Positions 46,590 through 57,289 of a DNA stretch of 64,000 nt are shown here, one piece after another (the stretch's first letter is position 1; the number at the start of each line of letters is the position of its first letter). This stretch comes from Archivesica marissinica (lineage: Eukaryota; Mollusca; Bivalvia; Venerida; Vesicomyidae), in contig CM026391.1 of the NCBI GenBank assembly GCA_014843695.1, positions 13,823,365 to 13,887,364 of the forward strand, given 5' to 3'. Under the pieces are notes generated by a model. The model ran no database searches. It saw only the letters and a list, made by a program, of their open reading frames with translations, and had not been told where the DNA came from. Both the position numbers and the translations under genes were made by a program.

Positions 46590-46830
46590 TTAACCCTTTC
46601 CCCCTTAGAGATGTAGTTTTATTTCATACATTTAGCTGTAATTTACCAATCATACGCAATGGATAAGTTGTGAACTTGCCTACTCCACCTTCATGGAGGT
46701 AACTAGCAATTACTAAGTGTTGTATACACTGTTGTTCCGATCTTTATTATAGCTTCTTTGACTACTAATGTGTCGATCTATGCCAATAGGCATCGGCGTC
46801 GAGGGGCGCTTCTAAGGGGGTACAGGTTAA
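46590..46830 (+). mobile_element. TTAA-flanked MITE, family P3
   Basis: Ends TTAACCCTTTCCCCCTTAGA and TCTAAGGGGGTACAGGTTAA. The interior includes CGCAATGGATAAGT, shared with the copy at 62855. Confidence 0.83.
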
Positions 46831-46910
46831 GCAGTAAATAACTGACAATTCAAGTTTCGTAATATCCACATTTCAATTAAAGACTATTTACAGTATCAGT
46901 TGCATAGTCA

Positions 46911-47133
46911 CAGAGTTCCCACTGTCGGTCGCCAATTGCGGCAGAAAACAAATACTGGTGCTAAACTTTGTGAATTGGCGAAAAATTTGGCACAACATTT
47001 TTTAAATTTCTTTTTTGTTGTCAACTACATGGTTTCAAATATTTATCTGTGAGCTATATGGCTTTTAGTTGGCTCACAGGTTTTTCAAATTGGCGACAGA
47101 AGTGGTGCAGACAAATATTCGGACAGAACCCTG
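46911..47133 (+). mobile_element. hAT-type MITE, family 2
   Basis: Left end CAGAGTTCCC, right end GACAGAACCCTG, same interior (TCGGTCGCCAATTG, AATTGGCGACAGAAGTGG). Confidence 0.78.
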
Positions 47134-47269
47134 CATGGTGTGTAGTATCCACAAATGTTCATTCTGACTTGTCTTGTATTTTTAGATGAATTTATGCAAA
47201 CTGTCGCCGGCAAATCAGATCAGCATAGAAATGAGAAAGCACCAATGGCAAAAAGGAAGGATGAAGGAA

Positions 47270-48274
47270 TTCCAATAGAAGGTAGGGTCAGGGTTCCAAT
47301 AGAAGGTAGGGTCAGGGTTCCAATAGAAGGTAGGGTCAGGGTTCCAATAGAAGGTAGGGTCAGGGTTCCAATAGAAGGTAGGGTCAGGGTTCCTTCTAGG
47401 TCCAATAGAAGGTAGGGTCAGGGTTCCTTCTAGGTCCAATAGAAGGTAGGGTCAGGGTTCCTTCTAGGTCCAATAGAAGGTAGGGTCAGGGTTCCTTCTA
47501 GGTCCAATAGAAGGTAGGGTCAGGGTTCCTTCTAGGTCCAATAGAAGGTAGGGTCAGGGTTCCTTCTAGGTCCAATAGAAGGTAGGGTCAGGGTTCCTTC
47601 TAGGCTCCAATAGAAGGTAGGGTCAGGGTTCCTTCTAGGTCAGAATAGATGGAGAGTCAGGTTCATCTAGGTCCAATAGAAGGTAGGGTCAGGGTTCCTT
47701 CTAGGTCAGAATTGTTGGGAGAAGTGAGAATTGTTGATGAAGGAATTCCAATAGAAGGTAGGGTCAGGGTTCCTTCTAGGTCAGAATTGTTGGGAGAAGT
47801 GAGAATTGTTGATGAAGGAATTCCAATAGAAGGTAGGGTCAGGGTTCCTTCTAGGTCAGAATTGTTGGGAGAAGTGAGAATTGTTGATGAAGGAATTCCA
47901 ATAGAAGGTAGGGTCAGGGTTCCTTCTAGGTCAGAATTGTTGGGAGAAGTGAGAAAGTGCGTGATCGCTTCCTTAAATGGTGTTCTTTAATATACTTCTG
48001 CAAAATAGGGTTAAAATGCACAGTACAACTATTAAATACAACATTTGAATAGAAGGAGTGCTTTATAATGGGCCAGTGTATCTTACTAGACAACATTTTG
48101 TTTGAAAATCGTAAAAACCAAAAAATAATATATATTTTTAGGTAGAAGTGGGGACCCCAGAGGGTGAAGTCAGGGTCCCTAGGGCGACAATTTCGCCCAC
48201 ATCTTTTTAGGGAGAAGTGGGGCCCCCAGAGGGGTCGACAATTTCGCCCACATCGCCCTCTAGAATGATCCCTG
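47270..48274 (+). mobile_element. hAT MITE family 1 copy with amplified left end
   Basis: The right half (47930-48274) matches 1000-1230 and ends CTAGAATGATCCCTG. The left end has exploded into tandem copies of CAGGGTTCCTTCTAGGTC plus ATAGAAGGTAGGGT: first 24-bp units, then 34-bp units, then ~80-bp units that include GGGAGAAGTGAGAATTG (47275-47960). It has an internal duplicate of the CCCAGAGGG segment (~48160 and 48220). Confidence 0.78.
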
Positions 48275-48418
48275 TAGGATCTCTTCATAAAACAAATTAT
48301 GAATGATATGTCCTGTGTTACGATGGGGTATTTAAAATTGCTGTATTCGTAATCGTATTCAAGCTTTTGGAAAGTATTCGTATTCAATACATTTTGAAGT
48401 ATTCGACCCCATCCCGGT

Positions 48419-48650
48419 AGTTTATACAAATTTATTTTAGCTCGATTGCGAAACAAGTTCTTTCAAATTTATATTAATCACTCTCGAGACCTCATTCCTG
48501 ATGGAATCCATTGCCATGAAGGAGAGAAGAGGCAATGTGGAATTTAAATGCCTTGCCTAAGGGCACAATCATAACGGCTCCAGCGGGGCTCGAACTCCGG
48601 ACCTTTCGCACCTGAAGCGAACGCGCATCTAATGCGCTATCACGACTTCC
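48419..48650 (-). mobile_element. tRNA-derived SINE, family A (antisense)
   Basis: Full-length antisense copy from the tail (TTTTAGCTCGATTGCG) to the head (CTATCACGACTTCC). Confidence 0.9.
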
Positions 48651-48754
48651 ATCCCTGTAGGCTGTGTATAAAGAGCATTAAATCGATTACCTTTAGTCAA
48701 TGCAATGTATTTACTTTTCCCTGTCCAAGCTCACTTCAAATTACTTGCCTTTCA

Positions 48755-48895
48755 CGGTTCATCGCTGTAGGTTTGAATCCCACTGGAGGTGAATTTTTTG
48801 ATGTGAGGCTGCTCTCCAGCTGGCTTGCGGAATGACGGTGGCTTGTACCCGGGTGCCCATCTGTGTCTGAAATACTGGTTAGGAACTTTAGGGGC
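48755..48895 (+). mobile_element. SINE-like element, family G fragment
   Basis: Shows TAGGTTTGAATCCCACTGGA followed by the family G body (GACGGTGGCTTGTACC, TGTCTGAAATACTG). It ends ~35 bases before the acceptor of the exon at 48930. Confidence 0.62.
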
Positions 48896-48929
48896 CTGTC
48901 CAATGTTTGCCATTTGTTTATATTTTCAG

Positions 48930-49003
48930 AGCTTTCACAAAAGATGAAGGATGAGAAATTATCTGTGGACAACAAACTGAAACTGATGAAGAAAAAGTCT
49001 GAG
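48930..49003 (+). CDS. Exon of the coiled-coil gene
   Basis: Acceptor TATTTTCAG and donor GTATAG bound 74 bases: two bases plus 24 codons, LSQKMKDEKLSVDNKLKLMK then KKSE. The sequence is charged and helical. Entry and exit phases match the exons at 45707 and 53352. A tRNA-headed SINE fragment ends just upstream and another begins within about 100 bases downstream. Confidence 0.85.
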
Positions 49004-49085
49004 GTATAGTAGTGGTAATAGTCAAAACTATTGTCTCGAGGTATCGGGGATGACTTTGGAACTGTTGCCCTAGGTCGTTATTTGA

Positions 49086-49300
49086 CTTCGCTTCTCACCA
49101 ATGCAACCCGGGTTCGATCCTCGGACCGGGAAGTGTGTGAGATGGTACTGTGGTCGCCAGATCGGACAGTTGGGTTTTCTCCAGGTGCTCCGGTTTCCTC
49201 ACACACGAGTGACCACATTTACATTTTCATCCGCGCCAACGAGAGTGATTAATATAAGTTGTTAAAACTTGCTTCGCAATCGTTTAAGTTTAAACTTTAT
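49086..49300 (+). mobile_element. SINE family C, head truncated
   Basis: Starts within the head (CGCTTCTCACCAATGCAACC) and keeps body and tail. Confidence 0.82.
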
Positions 49301-49555
49301 TTGAAATAATTGTTTTATTACCAGACTATATAAATATTATTTCGCAATTGGTTGTGGTTTTTACCTTTTATGGCTAGTTTGGGGAGCATTTATATTAGTA
49401 ACAGTAGAATGTAATTTGTTTTGGAAAACACAATTAAGCAACATAATACTGTCTGAAATACACAATTGTATATTTCCTTGGTAACCATTTTGTTACAGTG
49501 ACTGCGTTACTTATAGCTGTCTTTTTACAACAAAACATTGGTTTAAAACATTTCT

Positions 49556-49770
49556 AGTGCTGGACGGAGTATAAACGTTATTGCAAACAGGAAGGAGCCA
49601 AATCAGCTGGCTCAGAATTTGCCGTCTGATCAGGGTTCTATGCTGTTTGCTACTCGGGTAGCCGAGTAGCGGTGCCAAAAAAAACTGGGCAGAGTAGGAA
49701 ACAACATAGATCCTGATCACAGATATGTGCAGATTTACACTAGTGATCTGAATCTTGGGTAAAGGAGGGC
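49556..49770. mobile_element. Eroded double-hairpin MITE, family P2
   Basis: The GATCAG/CTGATC-type arms and GCTGTTTGCTACTCGG are recognisable, but ends are lost. Confidence 0.6.
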
Positions 49771-49840
49771 AACAGTTTTGACTGTTGAACGGTTGCCCGT
49801 CTTGCTCAGGAATGACAAAAACAGTATATAAAAAAACTAA

Positions 49841-50081
49841 TTAACCCATTCAACACCAAATAACTCACATGGACTGGTCCATGATATTCATAAACCAATA
49901 AATGAATCAGAAAATCACATTTTGACAAGTTCATTTATCAAAATGGGTAATTATGTCTAAAAATAGTCATATCACTGGCAAAAAGTGCAGATCCTGATGA
50001 GACGGCTTGTCACGAGCCGGCTCATCTGGATCTACACTTTTTGTAAGCCTATTTAGAAGTCTGTGGTGTTGAAAGGGTTAA
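49841..50081 (-). mobile_element. TTAA-flanked MITE, family P1 (antisense)
   Basis: Inverted copy with TTAACCCATTCAACACC at left and GGTGTTGAAAGGGTTAA at right; central hairpin GACGGCTTGTCACGAGCC. Confidence 0.86.
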
Positions 50082-50277
50082 CATTTATATAGTATAGGTA
50101 AGAATAGTGATTGTTAGATATAGTAGAATATTTGTAGCAATCGCCTCTCGTAAATAGATGAGCTTACAACTATTTTGCTGCATATATAAATTACAAATAC
50201 AGAACATTTTCTTTAACCCTCTACTCCACAATGTAAGAGGCCAATTACTCATTTTATCTCGATAAGCAATCGGTACC

Positions 50278-52484
50278 CAGGGCGTTCACTAGACTTTGAA
50301 ACTCAAGAGTCAATGACCCTTGAGGTCAAAATCTCAAGAGTCAAACAGGAATTTTCAAGAGTCAAGCTGGAATTTTCAAGAGTCAAATATATGCATGTTG
50401 GTACTTTACGTATATTTTTTTTTCTCGATCATACAATGCACTCTAGACCAATGTGTGAGCTGACCAAGCCAGACCTTTCTCTACTAATACATGACTGTAC
50501 TTTAACCAAAACGAACACAGGTTTATAATAAATATGTATTTTATTTTTATGAAAAACAGTTTTGTAAACTTTATTCAAGACACAAATCATTAATTCAATC
50601 ACTTTACTGAGCACGTTTTTTTTCCGAAGAAGCGCACCAACACCACCTTTACGGCCAGTCATAACACTTGCACCGTCGCTAGCCATTGATACAACTTTCA
50701 TAAGATCCAGTCCCATGTTGACACAAACATTCTCTATTTCCTGTACTAGTGTCTCAGCCTTTCCATTTACCACTGGAACACAGTCCACAAAGTGCACCAC
50801 GGGCTCAGATGTGCCGGACTTAAAACACTTAAAGTATATGTTAAGTTTCTTGTGGATAGTTATGTCTGTGGTTTCATCTACAATTACACCCACAAAGTCA
50901 CTGTAGTTGATGTCTTTATTTATGTCATCTACCAGCTCAGAGTTTATTGCATCTATCATATCATTGTGAATACCGGCGCTGGTGTAGATGTTCACACTGT
51001 CTTGTAGAGGCTGGCACCCATTCTCCTTCTGGAGACTAACTAGCTCATTGTGGATGCGCAGTGGTAAGTTATTCTTGGCAACAAAGTACATCGTCTTCAA
51101 TTGGACTTCCTTTGACTGGGCATTTTCAATAGTCTGCTTTTTTTCCAGAATTTCAATAACATCCATGACAGTTTGTTTTGACTTTACAACTTGTTGAGCA
51201 CAAACAACTTCAACATGTTCAGGGTTACTGTTTGCATGGCGATCAAGAGCACTTTTTTGTAGGTTCGTGCTACCACTGTTAGCGAAGGGATTTTTCTTTT
51301 TAGCATCTCTACACCAAGTACAATACAACAGAATCTGATCATCAGTTTGTTTCATTTCCAGCCACTTAAATTCATTAAGCCACTCAGGCCTGAATTTTCT
51401 TTTCATTTTAGACTTAGGAGTGTCACAGTCTACTTTATGGCGTTTAGGTGTCCCAGGTTCACTAACACTATCACTATCACTCAGCTTACGTTTGCTGGGT
51501 GTGCCAATTCCGAAGTGACTAAGGGTTTTCTGAACCATATTTAAGATTTAATTTCTAAAACTGATACTCTTTAATTTCTTATCTCCGATCTGATTGAAAA
51601 TATAACTAAGAATGATTTACGACTATTCTCCAGAAAATGAAGGAATAATGTAGAAACAATGAAATGATTAATGGGTGGTGCACACAATGAATACCCCATA
51701 GAAATCTGTAGCAAACAATAGCAAAAGTACTTTTACTCACCGACATCATCAAACGATTCCGGCGTATATTTTCTATATCAGTGGCCCACTATAAGCTTCT
51801 CAATTAGCAGACAACTTATTCTTGACAATACACGTGTTACAAAAACACCGTTTTATCTATGCCGATTGTACATTGACAATACACATAATGTCAACACCTA
51901 CTTAAACTTCTCAGTTCTCATGATTAGCAGCACATATGATGGCAAACAACACAAACGGTAATTGGTTGTTTGCAAAACTTGCTAAAGGTGATAAAAACTA
52001 ATTTTTACCGGAAAAATACCGAGCCGTACAGGTATTAGAGAAACGTTATTAAAGATTTATTTCCCTTTGATACTAAAGTTTGCAATCGGCGCCATTGCGA
52101 GTCCCTCGTGTTCAAAACCAAATGCAGCAGACTTTTGATGAAAATAACTGCGTTTTATATATGAAAGATTACGGTCTTCGACCTCGTAGACAGACAGATT
52201 TTGATAATTACTCCGATGAGAAAATATTTGATGACGCATGACCGATCAACGCCCCGGGTCAATAACTGCGTTTTATATATGAACGATTACCGTTACGGTC
52301 TTCGACCTTGAAAACAGACAGATTTTGATAATTACTCGGATGAGAGAAAATATTGGATGACGCATGACCGATCAACGCCCCGGGTCAAAATGACTCTCAG
52401 GGCATTTTCACCAAGAGTCAAATATGCGTCTTTATCAATTTTCGTGCGTCAAAACCCGGGAGCTCGGGTCTAATGAAAGCCCTG
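50278..52484 (-). mobile_element. Decayed hAT DNA transposon, 2.2 kb, with both ends
   Basis: The left end reads CAGGGCGTTCACTAGAC and the right end, reversed, CAGGGCTTTCATTAGACC, so the terminal repeats match at most positions and begin CAGGG as in hAT elements. GGTACCC occurs directly at both edges (50272-50278 and 52484-52490), fitting a target duplication. Subterminal CAAGAGTCAA motifs are repeated near both ends, as expected for transposase binding. It carries the truncated transposase on the minus strand. Inside the right part, a segment of about 120 bp is present twice in tandem (52141-52387). Confidence 0.82.
50429..51538 (-). pseudogene. Truncated hAT-superfamily transposase
   Basis: A 369-codon minus-strand frame starts with ATG at 51538. 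A basic Ser/Pro-rich N-terminus (residues ~10-50) is followed by a zinc finger of the BED/TTF kind with Cys73, Cys76, His101 and His108. Then comes the start of an RNase H-like hAT catalytic fold: VDETTD with the first Asp near residue 221 and SDGASVMTG with the second near 288. Similarity stops about residue 305, after GVGALLRKK. The rest of the catalytic domain, including the final Glu and the insertion domain, is absent. The tail residues look like read-through of non-coding DNA. It cannot be an active transposase as written. Confidence 0.85.
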
Positions 52485-52499
52485 GTACCCTATATTTTA

Positions 52500-52858
52500 G
52501 TCCGCCTCCGCTGTCGAGTCGTTACGTTCGCTGACTTGTATAACACTGTAACCTATCTTCACTGATGGTCACGGGTTCGACTGTGTCTCTTTAAATTACA
52601 ATCAAACCTGTGTTAGTGGTCACCTCTATTAAGCAGCCAACCTGTATTAAGCAGCCAGTTTCTAGATTCCAAATTTGTTATTTTATTATACAATTTACCT
52701 CTCTTTAGCAGTCACCTGTGCTAAGCAGCCACTTTCTATGATTCCCTTGGCTTGTTGCTTAAGGGAGGTTTGACTGTATATGAAAAAGTTGGCAGTTTCT
52801 TACTTGGATGGGGCACCAAGTACCAGGAAAGGTGTTGTTAGGTAAACTGCCCGTAGAC
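52500..52858 (+). mobile_element. tRNA-derived SINE, family B, split by a MITE and eroded
   Basis: The head starts at 52500 and its B box is at ~52570. The body resumes at 52779 with TATGAAAAAGTTGGCAG after a 182-bp insertion (52597-52778). The end near 52858 is truncated. Confidence 0.82.
52597..52778 (+). mobile_element. TA-flanked MITE nested in a SINE
   Basis: Same family as 6948-7129 (TACAATCAAACCTG and AGGTTTGACTGTA). It splits the SINE at TTTA/TATGAAAAAG, duplicating TA. Confidence 0.87.
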
Positions 52859-52949
52859 CACAAACACACTGTTTATTGATTCAATATTTGTGTTCGAATG
52901 TATTCGGAAGAATTTGTAGTAGCAATGCATACGTGAACAATGCATTTCT

Positions 52950-53094
52950 TTGGCTTTTTGCGATGTAATGTCGCTTTAATAACTTTTTGCGATGTAATGT
53001 CGCTTTAATAACTTTTTGCGATGTAATGTCGCTTTAATAACTTTTTGCGATGTAAGTCGCTTTAATAGCTTTTTGCGATGTAATGTCGCTTTAA
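52950..53094 (+). repeat. 29-bp array made of a transposon end, 5 units
   Basis: Five units of TTTTTGCGATGTAATGTCGC plus TTTAATAAC. The unit is the terminal repeat of the element at 6577-7228 in reverse; the partial element body precedes it at 52861. Confidence 0.92.
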
Positions 53095-53250
53095 GTGTAA
53101 AAACACACTTTATTTTAGTCTTACCAATGAAATATAGAAATTTATCTGTGAAATAAAATTGTGTTGAAAGTTTTGCACATGTGGTACCTAGCCGCTGTAT
53201 GTTGAAATGTTGTCAATGCAGATGTTTTCAGAAACAAGTTGTCAGTGATA

Positions 53251-53337
53251 TACAGGTTTCCCGCAGTCGGTCGCCAATGGCACCAATTGCGACAAAAAAC
53301 AAATATTGGCACGTGTATAGGGTTTACTGTAGTATAT
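53251..53337 (+). mobile_element. hAT-type MITE family 2 fragment
   Basis: Left end only (CAGGTTTCCCGCAGTCGGTC, CAAATATTGGC). It stops ~15 bases before the acceptor of the exon at 53352. Confidence 0.7.
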
Positions 53338-53351
53338 GGGTATTCTCACAG

Positions 53352-53527
53352 GGACTTCAGCAACGGTTTTCACGGGCTTTGGAAGATTTCTGCACCTCCA
53401 CAAAGTTGCTGAAGGGTAAATACACATCAGTGATGGAAGAACACCTCAAACTACAGCAAGAAATGTCAGCTGTACGAGAACAATTACAGGAAGCCATAAG
53501 CACAAGGACATCACTAGAGCAACACAG
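53352..53527 (+). CDS. Exon of the coiled-coil gene, source of a 16-copy 96-bp array
   Basis: Acceptor ATTCTCACAG and donor GTAAAT bound 176 bases: 58 codons plus two bases. The peptide begins GLQQRFSRALEDFCTSTKLL and ends with LQEAISTRTSLEQH, a clear heptad-like coiled coil. The last 63 bases of the exon, with the donor and 33 bases of intron, are repeated sixteen times immediately downstream at 96-bp spacing (53528-55063). The leftover AG joins the first base of the exon at 55703 to give Arg. Confidence 0.9.
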
Positions 53528-55063
53528 GTAAATCATGTGTACATTGTACAGTTTTATACTGTCAGCTGTACGAGAACAATTACAGGAAGCCATAAGCACA
53601 AGGACATCACTAGAGCAACACAGGTAAATCATGTGTACATTGTACAGTTTTATACTGTCAGCTGTACGAGAACAATTACAGGAAGCCATAAGCACAAGGA
53701 CATCACTAGAGCAACACAGGTAAATCATGTGTACATTGTACAGTTTTATACTGTCAGCTGTACGAGAACAATTACAGGAAGCCATAAGCACAAGGACATC
53801 ACTAGAGCAACACAGGTAAATCATGTGTACATTGTACAGTTTTATACTGTCAGCTGTACGAGAACAATTACAGGAAGCCATAAGCACAAGGACATCACTA
53901 GAGCAACACAGGTAAATCATGTGTACATTGTACAGTTTTATACTGTCAGCTGTACGAGAACAATTACAGGAAGCCATAAGCACAAGGACATCACTAGAGC
54001 AACACAGGTAAATCATGTGTACATTGTACAGTTTTATACTGTCAGCTGTATGAGAACAATTACAGGAAGCCATAAGCACAAGGACATCACTAGAGCAATA
54101 CAGGTAAATCATGTGTACATTGTACAGTTTTATACTGTCGGCTGTACGAGAACAATTACAGGAAGCCATAAGCACGAGGACATCACTAGAGCAACACAGG
54201 TAAATCATGTGTACATTGTACAGTTTTATACTGTCAGCTGTACGAGAACAATTACAGGAAGCCATAAGCACAAGGACATCACTAGAGCAACACAGGTAAA
54301 TCATGTGTACATTGTACAGTTTTATACTGTCAGCTGTACGAGAACAATTACAGGAAGCCATAAGCACAAGGACATCACTAGAGCAACACAGGTAAATCAT
54401 GTGTACATTGTACAGTTTTATACTGTCAGCTGTACGAGAACAATTACAGGAAGCCATAAGCACAAGGACATCACTAGAGCAACACAGGTAAATCATGTGT
54501 ACATTGTACAGTTTTATACTGTCAGCTGTACGAGAACAATTACAGGAAGCCATAAGCACAAGGACATCACTAGAGCAACACAGGTAAATCATGTGTACAT
54601 TGTACAGTTTTATACTGTCAGCTGTACGAGAACAATTACAGGAAGCCATAAGCACAAGGACATCACTAGAGCAACACAGGTAAATCATGTGTACATTGTA
54701 CAGTTTTATACTGTCAGCTGTACGAGAACAATTACAGGAAGCCATAAGCACAAGGACATCACTAGAGCAACACAGGTAAATCATGTGTACATTGTACAGT
54801 TTTATACTGTCAGCTGTACGAGAACAATTACAGGAAGCCATAAGCACAAGGACATCACTAGAGCAACACAGGTAAATCATGTGTACATTGTACAGTTTTA
54901 TACTGTCAGCTGTACGAGAACAATTACAGGAAGCCATAAGCACAAGGACATCACTAGAGCAACACAGGTAAATCATGTGTACATTGTACAGTTTTATACT
55001 GTCAGCTGTATGAGAACAATTACAGGATGCCATAAGTACACGGACATCACTAGAGCAACACAG
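53528..55063 (+). repeat. 96-bp array of exon end plus donor, exactly 16 units
   Basis: 1,536 bases, 16 units of 96, each made of GTAAATCATGTGTACATTG, then ACAGTTTTATACTGTCAG, then the last part of the exon at 53352. Only a few single-base differences separate units. Seventeen identical-looking donors are present (53528 to 55064). Confidence 0.98.
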
Positions 55064-55460
55064 GTAAATCTTGTGTACAGTTGTGCAGTTTTATACTGTC
55101 GTTGTTTTAAACTTAGGTAATCTAGTTTGCTGAAGGAAACTATTGTGGTCCTTTTTGTGGAGTATTCAGTAACTATAGCAACTGATTTATATCTTCGTAT
55201 GGCAAGTACAAAACAATTTCCGTGGCCAAGTTGTTAAATTCGTCGACTTCAAATTATTTGCCCCCGCTGTAGGTAAATCTCGTGTACAATTGTGTACAGT
55301 TGTGCAGTTTTATACTGTCGTTGTTTTAGACTTAGGTAATCTAGTTTGCTGTTAGAAGGAAACTATTGTGGAGTGTTCAGTAACTATAGCAACTGATTTA
55401 TATCTTCGTATGGCAAGAGATCTACAAAAGATTTTTCTTGGCCGAGTTGTTAAACCTCAT
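55064..55460 (+). repeat. ~210-bp direct duplication of intron
   Basis: The segment GTAAATCTTGTGTACAG...GGCAAGT (55064-55215) recurs from 55274, including TATACTGTCGTTGTTTTA and ACTATAGCAACTGATTTATA. Confidence 0.9.
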
Positions 55461-55461
55461 T

Positions 55462-55626
55462 AGACCTCATTCCTGATGGAATCCATCGCCATGAAGGAGA
55501 GAGAAGAGGCAATGTGGAATTTAAATGCCTTGCCTAAGGGCACAATCGTAACGGCTCCAGCGGGGCTCGAACTCAGGACCTTTCGCACCTGATGCGAACG
55601 CGCATCCACTGAGCTATCACAACTTC
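55462..55626 (-). mobile_element. SINE family A, tail missing (antisense)
   Basis: Head and body as in the copy at 48419; the shared 3' tail is absent. It interrupts the second copy of a ~210-bp intron duplication (55064-55460). Confidence 0.85.
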
Positions 55627-55702
55627 TGTGATTAAACAATAATTTATAGCACTCGATGTTTTGATTGTGTTGTGTTTTGCTGCATTAATCTGGTGTTTGT
55701 AG

Positions 55703-55789
55703 AGATAACTTGTTGGACAGTAACGGCTGCCTGCAGGATCAGGTCAAACAGATGTCTGCTGAGCATTCAAACACGGCAGAAGATCTCAG
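55703..55789 (+). CDS. Exon of the coiled-coil gene
   Basis: Acceptor GTTTGTAG and donor GTACAT bound 87 bases: one base, 28 codons, two bases. The peptide is DNLLDSNGCLQDQVKQMSAE then HSNTAEDL. Both phases fit the exons on either side (53352 and 59141). An antisense SINE ends about 75 bases upstream. Confidence 0.86.
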
Positions 55790-55809
55790 GTACATACACA
55801 CTAAACAGG

Positions 55810-56167
55810 CATGTTTCTTTTATGTTTTCCAATGAATGACCGAGTTTTCTTAGTTTTGAAACAGTGGAAGATGGCATTTTCCTTTCCACTGTTTGTGATT
55901 TGTGTTCCTCCATGGTGGATAAAGTTGATATAATTTATTACTTAAAAATCATTGGAAACCATGAAAGCAAAAGAAGATTTGTGTTTTATTAGTTTAAGAT
56001 TGGAACAATAAATATCATGCATGCTGATACGCATATTTAAGGAATGAATCGCGATTTAATAGTTTCCATTGGGGTATGAACTACATTGAGTGTGTTTAAA
56101 GTGCGTGGAGGCCGTTGTAATACACGACAAACCAATTTCATTTGCTTAAAATGCATTTACAACTATC
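55810..56167. other. Intron sequence, nothing recognised
   Basis: AT-rich, no repeat, splice-flanked frame or RNA gene seen apart from a short inverted pair TGGAAGATGGCATTTTCC near 55865. Confidence 0.6.
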
Positions 56168-56173
56168 ATACCT

Positions 56174-56398
56174 CAGGGTTCCCTCTGTCTGAATGTTTGT
56201 CTGCGCCACTTCTGTCGCCAATTGAAAAATACTAGAGCCAATTTAAAAAACTTGGAGCCAACTAAGAGCCATATAGTTCACAAATAAATATATGATGGAA
56301 ATTTTTTTTTAAGTTGTGCCAAATATTTTCACCAATTAACAAAATTTAGCGCCAATATTTGTTATTTGTCGCAATTGGCGACTGGCAGCGGGAACCCT
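56174..56398 (-). mobile_element. hAT-type MITE, family 2 (antisense)
   Basis: Complete copy with ends CAGGGTTCCCTCTG and GCGGGAACCCTG. ATACCT flanks it on both sides (56168-56173, 56399-56404), a 6-bp duplication. Confidence 0.82.
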
Positions 56399-56409
56399 GA
56401 TACCTACAC

Positions 56410-56478
56410 ACATTGCCTGGGTTCCAGTCTTCGATTTTTCACCTTTTGTTTTACTTCTGGCAAAACGACAGCCTGGGG
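56410..56478. mobile_element. Short GCCTGGG inverted-repeat element (antisense copy)
   Basis: GCCTGGGTTCCAGTCTTCGA through CAGCCTGGGG, matching 28540-28612 in reverse. Nothing recognisable follows in 56480-57290, a unique AT-rich stretch. Confidence 0.6.
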
Positions 56479-57289
56479 AAACCGGATTTCAGAACGTAGC
56501 ACCATCTATTTAATTTGAAGAACGACACCTCTTCTCTGCAAGGTACGATCGCTTAAAAAGAAACCGAATTCTTTCGGAAATTACTGAACAGGCCCGTTAT
56601 ACACGATCTTTCTCGAAAAGGGGATCTAATGCTCGTGTCAACATATTACATCGCGTTGCTGCATTATATCGATAAGATGACAGATTTTAACTATACCGTT
56701 TCTGTGATTAAACGTCATGGAAGTAAAGCCTATAAATTGCACTTAGATCTTGAGTAAAAATGTCAAATCAGGCGCACAATGTACTTTTTAAAACTATTTA
56801 TCGTTTCGATGATCCGTAAAAAAAATTGCAGCCAAATGTACAGTTTTAGTAACATATGCAGTTCCTCACTTTCGATTCAAGTCACGCGATTAATTAAGTC
56901 GCATGCTAATAGACCTATTAATAGCATTAATGATAATCAATAACTACACAAGAAATTCGGGTTTCTCCAGGCAGTGATCTTATCAGAAATGCAATACGGC
57001 TCATTATGGTTTTAGTGTTATGATATATTTGGTTTAAAACATATTTATTCAACATTATATATCATAAATTACAACAAATAATAATGTACGCAATACATAC
57101 AAGTGGATTGAAAGGAAAGCTAAACGATTATTGGATTTCTCTCCACTGCATACTAGAAATCGGTATACGGTATATATTTATATATGACGGACAAATGCAA
57201 AATATACCAACGCCTGTTCCCAGGCCACTACCACTACAAATGTTGTCGTACAGATTGCAAACGGTGTTATGACTATTGTAAGATTTTAC

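Noticed and set aside
53357..55120. 558-codon minus-strand and 527-codon plus-strand ORFs
   Set aside because: Both are shadows of the 96-bp array. The true coding frame uses only 53352-53527 and then splices.
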